From: Gnetum montanum
Taxonomy: Eukaryota > Streptophyta > Gnetopsida > Gnetales > Gnetaceae
Assembly (NCBI GenBank): GCA_015680685.1
Contig: MNCI01003839.1
Span: 54,729 to 118,728, forward strand
Direction of reading: 5' to 3'
DNA length: 64,000 nucleotides
Shown: positions 11,776-21,822 of the stretch, piece by piece
Numbering within the stretch: position 1 is the stretch's first letter
Layout of the letters: each line of letters starts with the position of its first letter
Program-made: the position numbers and the translations under genes
Notes under the pieces: generated by a model
Told to the model about the DNA's origin: nothing
Database searches by the model: none
The model's input: only the letters and a program-made list of their open reading frames with translations

Positions 11776-11778
11776 CCA

Positions 11779-12921
11779 TGTAGAACTACCTTTATAAGCC
11801 TCTAGAACTTAGCACTAGCTAGCATCTTAGCATCAACATTCCTTTAGCAAGCAAGATCAGCAAGTTTTGTCTCATTTACATCCCCCATTTGCCCACAAAT
11901 TGTACCTATGCTCAACACCACTCAAAAAAGTGACAATGTAGTCCCAAAGTGTAGTCTCCAAAGTTGTACTGTTTTACACTATTTGTAAGTACCTTGCGGT
12001 ATATTCGGCACTCTCACATGCAATCTTGGCAATGTAGTCATTGTCTGGAAATCTCATAGGGGCCATTAAGGCACACCAACAGAAAACCATTTTTCCTCAA
12101 TGGAAGTATAGCTAGGGTCAGCGTAGTCCCAACTACCTCTCGTCCATGTGGTCCCTGATTCGTGATTCATGCTAACCTTAATCCTATAAATGCCCTAGTG
12201 CTCCATGTTTTAGTGGTTGAAAAATCTGAAACCAGGCTAGCATTTTGGCCTTCCAATTAGCATTTTTAAACATTCAACTAGAAAATTGCTTTCCAAGCAC
12301 CCTCACACCTGAGCCCACTTAGCACCTTGGTGACCTTCAGGACCCCATTAGACACCGTCGAATGCTACCTAGCACATTGCACACTTTGGTAGCCCATAAG
12401 ACACCGCAGCAACCAACCTAGAAAGCTTAGACTCTACGATGGATGTCAGTCTTCACAACCAGACACCTTGAGATTGTGACTACACTACCTACTGTGCCTA
12501 TTTGTACACCGCGTACCTCCTCACCTTCTCTTTACAATTAACTATGCTACCCCATTTGGGGTGATGACATCTTTCATTTAGCTCGCATTTTGTGCATGTT
12601 TCACATTTCTCACACATGTTGGGCATTTTACTCATATTTTCGTTGTTCACGCATCTATTTGCACGTTCACACCTCTGCTTTTGTGCCTAAAAATTTTACT
12701 ACACTCACCTCCATGAGCATTGCAGAAACTACAGATGCTACATAAACACCTTAAAACATGTTTCATCATAACACCCATAAGTCCCAATTCGATTGACAAG
12801 ACTATTCTAGGCACCCTACTTCTGTTTTCCAATAGGCCCTCGCATAGGAGCATGGTCAAGACTATGCAACCGCGAACCTCTCGATGTCCTATTCTAGCCT
12901 TTGACATTTTCAATCACTACA
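11779..12921 (+). repeat. Divergent solo LTR of family A
   Basis: The order of short blocks follows the A3 3' LTR: 'cctataaatgccc' near 12183, then 'ttgagattgtgactac' near 12470, then 'ccatttggggtg' near 12550, then a block matching the LTR end near 12790-12920. No PBS, PPT or internal region is attached. The 5' limit is uncertain. It has drifted further than the other copies, so it is probably older. Confidence 0.55.
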
Positions 12922-13236
12922 AGTTCAATTCTAATAGATAATGCTAAGTTATAAAGTTATATATTACGATAACAATGAGGTGTTACTTGGTGGTACAGGT
13001 CTTAACCTAGTAACTCAAGGTCATAGGTTTGATTCTACTAGGTAGCATTGAGTTATAAACTTCTATAAATCTTACGATGTACCTATGTTTCACACTTATT
13101 TCAAGTTCCAACATTTGCTATAAAATTCTATATTATAATTATTTCAGGGTTCCATCACCCCCACAATATGTGATCATCTATATGACTATGACTCTATGAA
13201 TCATTCTCTTAATTGTTTAAGACAACACTTGATAAT
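12919..13236 (+). repeat. SINE-like, tRNA-derived sequences (two pieces)
   Basis: A 3' piece at about 12919-12965 contains 'gttcaattctaatag' and 'gctaagttataaag'. A longer copy at about 12980-13165 has a box-A-like 'ttggtggtacagg' and a box-B-like GGTTTGATTC at 13026-13035, followed by 'gcattgagttataaa'. The same tail words occur in copies at 28205-28460. Box B resembles the RNA polymerase III element GGTTCGANTCC. About 70 bp to the next LTR holds nothing recognised. Confidence 0.5.
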
Positions 13237-13914
13237 TGATACACCACAAAATTTTGGGTCTCAGCATCTCAATTGCAATTTTGGCTAAGTGTCAAAACAA
13301 TGGCACTTTGCCAAAAAAAAATTTTAAGTGTTGAGTGTAGTTAGCTCCAACTACTAGTTTTACAAATTTATTTTTTTCTAACTTTTGAGTTACATGTCCC
13401 ACTTGTAACACGGGGCAAGCATAGCAACCAAAGCATTCTCAAACGGTTAGCATTCCCAAGCAGTTGGCATTCCTTGGACACGAGCATTTTTAGCACTTGG
13501 CATTTGGTATTTGATACTAAGCATCTTTGGGTGAACGAGACCCAGATGCACCGATAGAAAGGAAAAGTTGTGTTCTACTACCCACTATAGCCCCATTAAA
13601 ACCCTTTAGAACATCACACGGTACATTGCAGCGGCCAACCCAACAGGCATGATTCATCATGGTAAGCACTAAACTTCATGACCCAACACCACCAAGACTA
13701 TGACTATGCTTCCACTACACCTGTACCTTTTAAGATCCTTTTGGAGTTAACTACATCCCCATTTGGGGTGGTGTTCCATTTCTCTCTCCTATTTTTAGCA
13801 TTTTCTTACACTCCACCTCCATTTCTAGCAAGGCCCTCATGTGAAGGCATGGTTAAGGTTGTGCATCTATTGATCCCTCAATGATTTCAACCACCAAAGT
13901 TTTTCGTCATCACA
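13237..13914 (+). repeat. A3 5' LTR (internally deleted)
   Basis: It aligns with the 3' LTR at both ends but is 678 bp against 1165 bp. One missing block corresponds to the part of the 3' LTR with the TATA box and the 'gcaattggcattc' repeats (about 20090-20250). Another corresponds to about 20660-20940. Without the TATA region this LTR is unlikely to drive transcription. Confidence 0.7.
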
Positions 13915-13919
13915 GTTTT

Positions 13920-13937
13920 TGATGCTAGAAGGAGGGC
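13920..13937 (+). other. Primer-binding-site-like sequence of A3
   Basis: TGATGCTAGAAGGAGGGC lies five bases after the LTR end. It has one change from the TGG expected in a primer-binding site and matches the A1 and A2 counterparts. Confidence 0.45.
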
Positions 13938-14398
13938 CTCACAATTTCCTTCTACATTTTCTAATTATTATCCCATGTGCTCTCTCCACCACTGGTTGGT
14001 GTAGATCAGACCCTATTGTCGATTCCATTGGAACCCTATTGGACAAAAGCTAAAGTGTATCTTTGAAACTTAACCAAAATTCTAGGCACCCAGGAGAGCG
14101 TAGTTGGCTCTTAGTGTAGAGAGCACATCTGGCTCCAACGTAGCGAGCATAGCACAAGAGTTAGCCATTTTCAATAGCTTTCACAATTAGCATTTTTTTT
14201 GCATTTTCATACTTAGCTAAATTTTCTACAATTTTACATTTTGTCAATTTTTTGTAGTTTCCATACTTAGCCATTCTTCTCCATTTTTACACTTAGCCGT
14301 TTTTCTACATTTTTATACTTACTGACAAACTTAGTCACTTTTTTGTAGTTTCCAAAGTTAGCCATTTTTTGCAAACAGCAACTCTCACAACCCGATCT

Positions 14399-17300
14399 AT
14401 GAACATGAATCCAAATCAGCCTTCCATGTTGGTGTCTCACATATTTGACATCATGATCCACCCAAAGCATGTTGCACTAAGCCATGAACAATACAATTTT
14501 GTTTGTGCCAAAATCCAAGCAGGATTACCAGTGGATTGGCTTGACTTAGGGGCAAAACAAGACTACAAACAAGTTCACTGGGACGAATGGGAGTACAACC
14601 CCTCCTTGTTTGATATAATCCAACTCAAGGAGTCCTACCACTAGTTATTTTCCCAACTCATTACTGCAAACAAGCATGATGCAGGAACAACCTATGAGGA
14701 AGCCTCACAAGAGGAAGAAGATGAGTTTGAGGCTCACTCCGAATGCACAAGCCTCCTCTACATTGTCTTCCAACAACCACTCCCTAGTACGATCCCTCCT
14801 CAATTCGGTCCACCTGTCCTCTCTGAGATGGTGATCATGTCGATTCAACCTTCCTTGCAAGTGACCACTGCATTTTCCCAACCCTATGCTCATGCAGGGG
14901 TCACCTCCCAACCCTAGATGATTCAAGCATCCTACATCCCACTTGTCTCATTGACATCCACAACATCTATCCAACCCAATCATGTGTAGCCCACCTCGAT
15001 CACCATGCCCATCCCTCAGCCAACACATCAACTAGACCCATCCACTATGACATTAAACTAGCAACAAACATCTGATATGACATAAAACTAGCAAACTCTG
15101 CAACCAACAATCCGACCCTATGCTATGCAACCAACATAAGCCCAACCAATGCAACTAGCTAGCACATCCCCAAGCTTGGATCAGGCATTCCAACTAATCC
15201 AAAGTTTGATGGAGGAGACCAACCAACTCAAAGCTACCTCCTTCGAAATCATCAAGGTGGTGGACTTCTACTAGGACGACCCCATAAGTCCTACAGTCCC
15301 ACCACTAACTCTTCCAGCTGGGATCCAGCTACCTCAACTCATCAAGTACAATGGTAAAGGGGATCCCAATGCACACTTGGTCACATTTTGATCTAAGTGC
15401 CTACTTCTTCAAGCCTAGCCACACATCATCATGTGTGTGTTCCCCATGTCACTCACTAGTAAGGCCTTAAACTAGTATCACATGCTATCCAAGGCCTCAA
15501 TCTCTTCTTTGGAGGAATCTCATAAGCTAATTTGTGACACGCTTTAGGTACAACCTAAAGCCTAAAACAACCCTCAACCAACTTATGCAAGTCAAGTAGG
15601 GGTCCCTAGAGCCCATGCCAAAATTTCTCCAATGCTAGAGTATTGCATTGAGAAAAATGCATGAACCCCTAACAGAGATGCACCTATTGGTCATCTTCAA
15701 GGGTACAGTGAACGACCTCATCAAGTCTAAACTATATTACCTAGCCCCGAAGTCCCTCAGCCAAGCCTTTTCCCAAACAAAGGGCATAGAGGAGGCAATG
15801 CAAGCTAGCAGTGAATTGACCTACATGGCCTATAGAAACCAACATGCACTTAAGCAAAATGCAACAATGGAAATAGTGGTTGCAAGCACAAAAGCAACCA
15901 ACTAAGGCTCGACGGCCAAGCAACCCAATGCCCCAGTTTACAAAGCTACCAACTCTAGCACCAACTCACCTACATTAGTAGGGGCCACCCCAAGGCCTAA
16001 CTTTAAGCTTAAGGATCACTCAAAGTATACACCGCTATCAATGGAACCCTCTAAACTATTGGAGCAACTCCTGAAAGCCGAATGAATCCAATACAAACAT
16101 GTATTAAAGATTGCCAACCAAAAACATGACAAGTACTGCAAACTACTAAGGAACCCCACCTCAATAATACTAAATGAGCCCCTGATCCCACAAAATTTTC
16201 AACTAGACCAGTACTATCATTACCACTAGCTATCTTGTCATAGTACAGACAACTGTTAGGCTTTGCAGGATGACCTACAAAGAATGATAGAATGGGGCCA
16301 ACTGGTGCTCAATGTAGTGAGCCAATCCAAAGTAGACGACGCCCCCTACATCATAAACTCCATTAGCATAGGTGGAAAGTCTAAACCTGCATAATAACCT
16401 TTTGTAATCCATGTCCCTCCCAGCAAGGCAAGGATTCCCTCAGCCTCCACAAGCAAGAGGCCCCCATTTGTTATCAAAGTGCCACCTCAAGAACCCACAA
16501 CCCTCTTTGTAGTCAAGGTTCCACAACAATCGTCCACTAAGATGTTAAACTGGCAACCAAACCAACCATTTGCTAAGACATGAAACTAGCATGATGCAGT
16601 AGCAACAACTGCTAAGCAACCTTTTTTCATCAAGGTGTCACAACAAGTTGGCCCTGCAACAACTCCTAAACCACTGTTTGTCATAAAGGTGCCCCAACGT
16701 GATGGCCCCTCACCTACCTAAAGCCTAATAGTGGGCAACATCTTGGCCTCTCCTCCTTTAAGGACCGAACCTACTAGCAACCTGGGTAGGCCTACTAAAT
16801 GGTAATACAAGAGGACAAACAAGCACCTTGCAATCCCCATGGCCGAAGCAAAGGCCATAACCAACAAGCAACAATCGAACACTGGGGCCCCTACCCCTAA
16901 GCAGGTCAAGAAATCGAAGCCCAAGTCCCCTTCGTGAGAGATCCATCTCTCAAGCCACATGAAGGAAGTTAAGGCCAACACAACGGCCAACAACAAGGAC
17001 TTCACAGCTGCACTTGCCTAGGTAAAACAAATGCTCAAGCAAAAGAACATAACATTGAGCTTGTATGACCTGGTCATGACCTCATTTGCTCACTGCTAAG
17101 GCTTGGATGTTGGCCTCCATTCTTGTTACATATGACATCCCTGTAGATGAGAACATCATCCATGCAATGATGTTGCTCCTTGCACCACAAGAATCGAGTT
17201 TAACACTCCTAGCATTTTATGACGATGCAATCAAGGTCAACCCTGAATGAGGGGAGGTTACTACAATGTCGTTGTTAATTAGCATATGTGTTGGGTAGTG

Positions 17301-17943
17301 CATCATCCGCAAAGTTCATGTCGATGATGGTACAACAACAAATGTAGTCCTATAATCCATCATCGACAAGTTAGTCCTAGCAGACAAAATTAGGCAAACC
17401 AAAATCGTGTGTCTAAAATCCTTCAACGGATCACACATCGTCATCAAGGGTACAATCAACTTAACCTTTGTGACAAGAGAGCAATTCCCCACTAGTGTAG
17501 ATTTCACTATCATAGAGGAGATGCCAAGCTTCAACCTGATCCTAGGCAGGCCTTGGCTAGCTCAACTACAGGTCATCTCCTCTGCCATCCACCAAGAAGT
17601 CCACCTTCCATGTAAAGATGGTTAAGTTATCAACCACGATGATAACTTCCCCCCTCTAGCTACCCACAACATAGACATGGAGCAAGTGTCAAAGGTGGAG
17701 TTTCTTGATGGTACACCTACAGCAACCAATGCAATGCCTAAGGCTAACACACTCAAACGAGTGGTTGAAGCCAACAGCCTCCTAGAGGATCCTAAGCCTT
17801 GCACGACCCCTAATCCATGCCCTATTAGGAAGCAACTACATCACCATGACTTTCCCTTGGCCAAAAACACATTAAGCGCCTCCACGAGCCATGCATTTTT
17901 GGTTTTTACTTACATTGCATTTACATTTCACCTGCTTGCCTAG
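14399..17943 (+). pseudogene. gag-pro: A3 gag-protease region, Tat-like, degenerate
   Basis: The reading begins near ATGAACATGAATCC at 14399. An N-terminal region runs to about 14740, then a proline and glutamine-rich stretch. The Gag core begins near 15300 (LPQLIKYNGKGDPNAHLV) and continues, after a frame change, through 15648-15905 with SKLYYLAPKSLSQAFSQTKG. A zinc-knuckle-like HYH then H then C lies near 16215-16260, followed by LQRMIEWGQL. The protease has VHVDDGTTTNVV near 17315-17350 and LILGRPWLAQL near 17540-17575. The frame ends FHLLA and stop at 17943 after a hydrophobic tail. These match the order in plant Tat polyproteins. Stops and a frameshift show it is not functional. Confidence 0.75.
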
Positions 17944-18269
17944 TTTACACACTACTTCGCTTTGTTTATGTATCCATCCACTTAGCTTACACATTGCATT
18001 TGAAAAAACTAAGAAACACATAAAAAAACATAAAACTACAAAAACACATGGCCTAAAAAGGCTTTAAACTAGCCCACAGCCTAAAACTATTACTTTTTGC
18101 ATTGCTTTCCTTTCATTCATGCATTTTTAACTCTGTTTACGACAAGTGCTACTTGATGTTGTTTTTCTAATTGATTTTTGCAAGATCTTATAGGCACACA
18201 ACATGAATACGCATGTAACATTGCACCTCACACAAGCAAGGTAAGAACTTGTCTACCATGATGCAAAAA

Positions 18270-18600
18270 ACTAGCATAGATAGTTTGCTATGACTATAAA
18301 CTAGTGTAGCAGTCTACTATGACTATACACTAGTGTAGCAGTTTGCTATGACTATAAATTGATGTAGCAGTCTGCTATGACTATAAACTAGTGTAGCAGT
18401 CCACTATGACTATAAATTGGTGTAGCAGTCCACCATGACTATAAACTAGCACAAATCGTCCTTGGGTTATGATGTTAAATTGGCACAACATCCATCATCT
18501 ACTACGACGTTAAACTAGAACCCAGCAATCTGCTAAGACTATAAACTAGCACATCATGGTCTGCTAGGACCTTAAACTAGGTTCACGGTCTCACAGGACT
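18270..18600 (+). repeat. Tandem repeat of about 30 bp in the A3 tail
   Basis: Successive copies of 'ctatgactataaactagtgt' joined by 'agcagtctg' or 'agcagtcca' fill 18285-18450. More diverged copies ('gttaaactagaacc', 'cttaaactaggttc') follow to about 18600. The core word 'taaactag' also occurs in gag and in the 3' LTR. Confidence 0.75.
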
Positions 18601-19457
18601 TTAAATTGGCATGTTATTGATCTTTTGGAGCACCTACCATTGGTAAAACCCTTGGGGCACTGGCAACATCATTGCCTCCCACCATTCTGCTAATCTTTTG
18701 GAGCACCTTCCATTAGTGCAGCCTTTGAAGAACTTGCAGCATCATTGTCGTAGCACTTTCACTAGCTTCTTGAGCACTTGTAACTGGCACAACATTTGAC
18801 ACAATTGTAGCATCTTCGCATCTAACACTTGCAGCATCTTCACATCTAGCATTTGCACTTGCATTTCATGTTTTGTGGTTTTCTTGTCTTCTTGGAGTTG
18901 TGTTTGCAGGACGAAGCCTAAAGGCAGTCGTGCAAAGGTGCATCTCATTGTAGTATCAAGTCACCACATCGCTTCAACATGCATAATTGGGCTAGCTAAG
19001 CCAATCAAGAGTGCACATCCCCTTCATCTCGTTCTAGCCTACACACATCCTCACATTATAGCCTACACATGTCCCTTGCATTCCAATACCCTCTCGCATT
19101 TCCCGCATTCTCCCACATATCCAAGCTTGCAAACTCTCTCTGATGCATATGCATTGTAACACACATGGCACCTTCCTTCACATTTAACTGTAGAACCTAA
19201 GGCAAACGTAACATAACTCGTCCTATGGGGAGCCTTTGTTGGCTAGTCAAGGCCTAAGTGAATGTAATGCAACTCATTCTAGGAAGGAAACACCTATCCT
19301 ACAGATGTGACATGGTTGCATCAAAGTAAAGCCCATCTACTCTATGGCCCACACCTTGCAGCTAGCATTCAGTAGTAAGCTAAACCCAACGAACAGTCAC
19401 CTTGGAACAAAGCAAAGAAGAAAATGTAAAAAGTAAAAAAAAAATGAAAAAACAAAA

Positions 19458-19478
19458 AGAGAGAGAGAGAGAGAGAGA
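19458..19478 (+). repeat. GA microsatellite
   Basis: An uninterrupted run of about ten GA units lies within a longer purine-rich, A-rich stretch in the A3 tail. Confidence 0.9.
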
Positions 19479-19877
19479 AAAAGGAAAACAGGAAAAAGCA
19501 CATCTCTAAACAAATTGACAACGTTGCAGCTTCGCAACCAGCCCAGCCTTGGATCGACTTTAACTCTCTCATGAGCACTTTGACGAGAGGTCAACATTTC
19601 AGGGGCAAACCACTTCATACCATGGTCATTGTCAGCTATGCTGACTTTGCATCTTGCATCAAGATACACTATTTGCATTTTATTTCCTCTACTTACATTT
19701 CATCTCCCTAGCACATTGCCTACATGCTTTGCCCTAGCATACCCTTATCCACAACACTCTTGAACATGGTGGAACGACACCTGATCTAATACCGACAAGT
19801 GATGTTGGTGCCATGTCTGCTATGGTGTTTCGTGACTCTTTGTTGACGTATCTCAGGCCACTCCTCCATATGTCAAC

Positions 19878-19886
19878 AAAGAGGGG
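19878..19886 (+). other. Polypurine tract of A3
   Basis: AAAGAGGGG followed by CAAT sits just before the 3' LTR start (TGAAACACCA at 19891). It matches the tract of A2 at 4591-4601. Confidence 0.65.
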
Positions 19887-19890
19887 CAAT

Positions 19891-21055
19891 TGAAACACCA
19901 TAAAATTTTGGGTCTCTATGTCTCAACTGCAAATTTGGCCAAGTGTCAAAATAGTAAAACTTTGCCTAAATTTTTTAAGTGTTGAGTGTAGTTAGCTCCA
20001 ACTACCAGTTTTGCAAATTTATTTTTTTCTAACTACTAAGTTACACGTCCCATGCGTAACATGAGGTGAGCATAATAACCTAGTTTATAACCTAGTTTAA
20101 ACTACTGAGTTACACGTCCCATTGATAATCTACTATGACTATAAACTAGAACCGATTTGTGTTTTGCACTAACCCTAACCCTATAAATACCCCTAGACCC
20201 CCAATGTTTTAACAGTTGGCATTCCTAGGCAATTGGCATTCTCAAGCAATTGGCATTCCCAGGCAGTTAGCATTCTCAAGTGATTGGCATTCCCAAGCGA
20301 TTGACATTCCTTGGACATGAGCATTTTTAGCACTTGGCATCTGGCATTTGACACTAAGCATCTTTGGGTGAACAAGACCCAAATGCACCAACAAAGAGGC
20401 AAAGTTGCATTCTATGACCCACCGTAGCCCCGTTGCAGCCTTGCAAAACATCGCATGCTACACCATGACAACCAACCCAACAGACATGGTTCATCACGAT
20501 AAACGCCAAACTTCACAACCCAACACCATTGAGATTGTGACTACGCTTCCACTGCACTTGTTGTACACTATGTACCTTCTAAGACCCTTTTGGAGTTAAC
20601 TACGCCTCCATTTGAGGTGGTGTTCCATTTCTCTCTCCTATTAGTAGTATTTTCTTGCATTTTTCCTGTGTCTTTTTGTACTTTTTCATGCATTGTCACA
20701 TTGTACTACGCTCAAGCGATAGTCTCTGCAGGTTGACACTCGTTTCAATCAAAACCCTTGGCTACACTCACCCCCATTCCATGGCTATGCTCTACACTTA
20801 GCACTACGAAACACCGCTTTGATACTTAGCACCGTTTTTGTGTTGTTTGCATTTGCATTTCCACTAACCACACCACCACTTGATTGCACCCACCGCCTCG
20901 ATTGCAACTGACAAAGTCCCTATTTGATCAATAAGACCATTTAAGGTGCTCTACCTCCGTTTCCAGCAAGGCCCTCACGCAAAGGCAAGGTTAATTCTGT
21001 GCGTCTATTAACCCCTCAATGATTCCAGCCACCAAAGTTTTGAGTTGTCGCAACA
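19891..21055 (+). repeat. A3 3' LTR
   Basis: It begins TGAAACACCATAAAATTTTG and ends GTCGCAACA. A run of 'gcattc(c/t)caagcaattg' type repeats lies at about 20215-20310. It ends 768 bp from the lipoxygenase stop codon, in convergent orientation to that gene. Confidence 0.75.
20182..20189 (+). promoter_or_regulatory. TATA box in A3 3' LTR
   Basis: TATAAATA lies within 'aaccctataaataccccta'. The same box is present in the minus-strand LTRs and, as TATAAATG, in the solo LTR near 12184, so it is a conserved promoter element of the family. From here transcription would run toward the lipoxygenase 3' end. Confidence 0.6.
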
Positions 21056-21139
21056 ATTAATTAGCAAAGCATGACTGGGGATCTTATCATCTAAGAGTTG
21101 AAATAAGTAGATGGTAGAAAAGTCCTCATCAAGAATGAA

Positions 21140-21275
21140 TATGCAAATTATGTAATACATATAGCATAGAAGGGACAGTGTAGGAGTAAAAGCCTAACCT
21201 CTTTAAGAGTGACCCTACCCACATCTTCTAACGGGAAACAAACACGTTACCATTACACCAAAGTTAAAAACTAAT
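21140..21275 (-). repeat. SINE-like, tRNA-derived sequence
   Basis: On the minus strand TGGTGTAATGG (plus 21250-21260) fits an RNA polymerase III box A and is followed by 'taacgtgtttgtttcccg', as in a tRNA D-arm region. A weak box-B-like AGGGTCACTC follows about 40 bases later. It differs in sequence from the SINE-like copies at 28205-28460. Confidence 0.4.
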
Positions 21276-21542
21276 ATAAAAAATAATATTATATTATATA
21301 TTACTTGTAAAGACAATTGAATGAAACACATAAAATACCCGTAATGAAGATAAGAGGTTAGTAGAGGTGCATGCGATGCTTTGCACTAGTTCCACACCCA
21401 TAACACCATACCTTCAATACATCTGTGAAACTACTTATGTCTCTCATCCTATGTAACCCTATTATGAGAATGGCACTTACGTGTATTACTTTAAAGCCAT
21501 TGAATATTCCAAAATATGACTGGATTCCAATTTACGACATGC

Positions 21543-21652
21543 TTCTTATTACTCATGTACCCATGAATTATTTAATAACACACTTCACGGCTTGCATGGT
21601 TCTTATTGCCCATGTACCCATAAAAGACTTTACACACTTCACTGCACGTCTA
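21543..21652. repeat. Two-copy tandem duplication in lipoxygenase 3' flank
   Basis: 'ttcttattactcatgtaccc' near 21543 recurs as 'ttcttattgcccatgtaccc' near 21600. Each is followed by a related 'acacacttcac(g/t)gc' block. The unit is about 57 bp. Confidence 0.7.
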
Positions 21653-21822
21653 ACGTCACTTACCTCACACATATCCGTATGTTACTCAGTACTTCCAGTC
21701 TTACGCAACAGCAAAAACAGCAGCCGATTCCCTTGGCGTCCGATGGTATCATCAAAAGCCTTTGGAAATTGAGCGACTGCACGGACCCTCCATCATAATC
21801 ATCATCAACATATCAGATCGGA

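Larger units (their letters stand above)
17944..19877 (+). other. A3 non-coding tail between protease and 3' LTR
   Basis: No frame carries RT, RNase H or integrase motifs. The segment contains the tandem repeat at 18270-18600, a 'ctgcagcatctt'-like repeated stretch near 18740-18870, a purine-rich run at 19430-19500, and the PPT at its end. Its length and position match the tail in A2. Confidence 0.6.
13237..21055 (+). mobile_element. Tat-like LTR retrotransposon A3 (Gag and protease only)
   Basis: A complete element with a 5' LTR at 13237-13914, a PBS-like site, gag-protease at 14399-17943, a 1.9-kb non-coding tail, a PPT (19878-19886) and a 3' LTR at 19891-21055. The LTRs begin TGATACACCA and TGAAACACCA and end in CACA and AACA. 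The flanking 5-mers are ATAAT and ATTAA, so no clear target duplication remains. No RT or integrase motif was found, which makes it a non-autonomous Gag-coding element that would depend on another element's Pol. Confidence 0.75.
21056..21822. other. Lipoxygenase 3' flank
   Basis: It contains a SINE-like sequence, a two-copy tandem duplication and the presumed lipoxygenase 3' untranslated region. On the minus strand AATAAG occurs at about 21602-21607 and 21545-21550, weak candidates for a poly(A) signal. No coding region is seen. Confidence 0.5.

Noticed and set aside
18270-18600. Tandem repeat considered as a CRISPR array
   Set aside because: Repeats are imperfect and directly adjacent with no unique spacers, and the DNA is plant nuclear.
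19369-19678. Minus-strand frames with a leucine, phenylalanine and serine-rich run
   Set aside because: They translate the purine-rich and GA-repeat stretch of the A3 tail. No start context or homology supports them.
13232-21060. Target-site duplication for A3
   Set aside because: Flanking 5-mers ATAAT and ATTAA are similar but not identical, and A/T-rich similarity is expected by chance.
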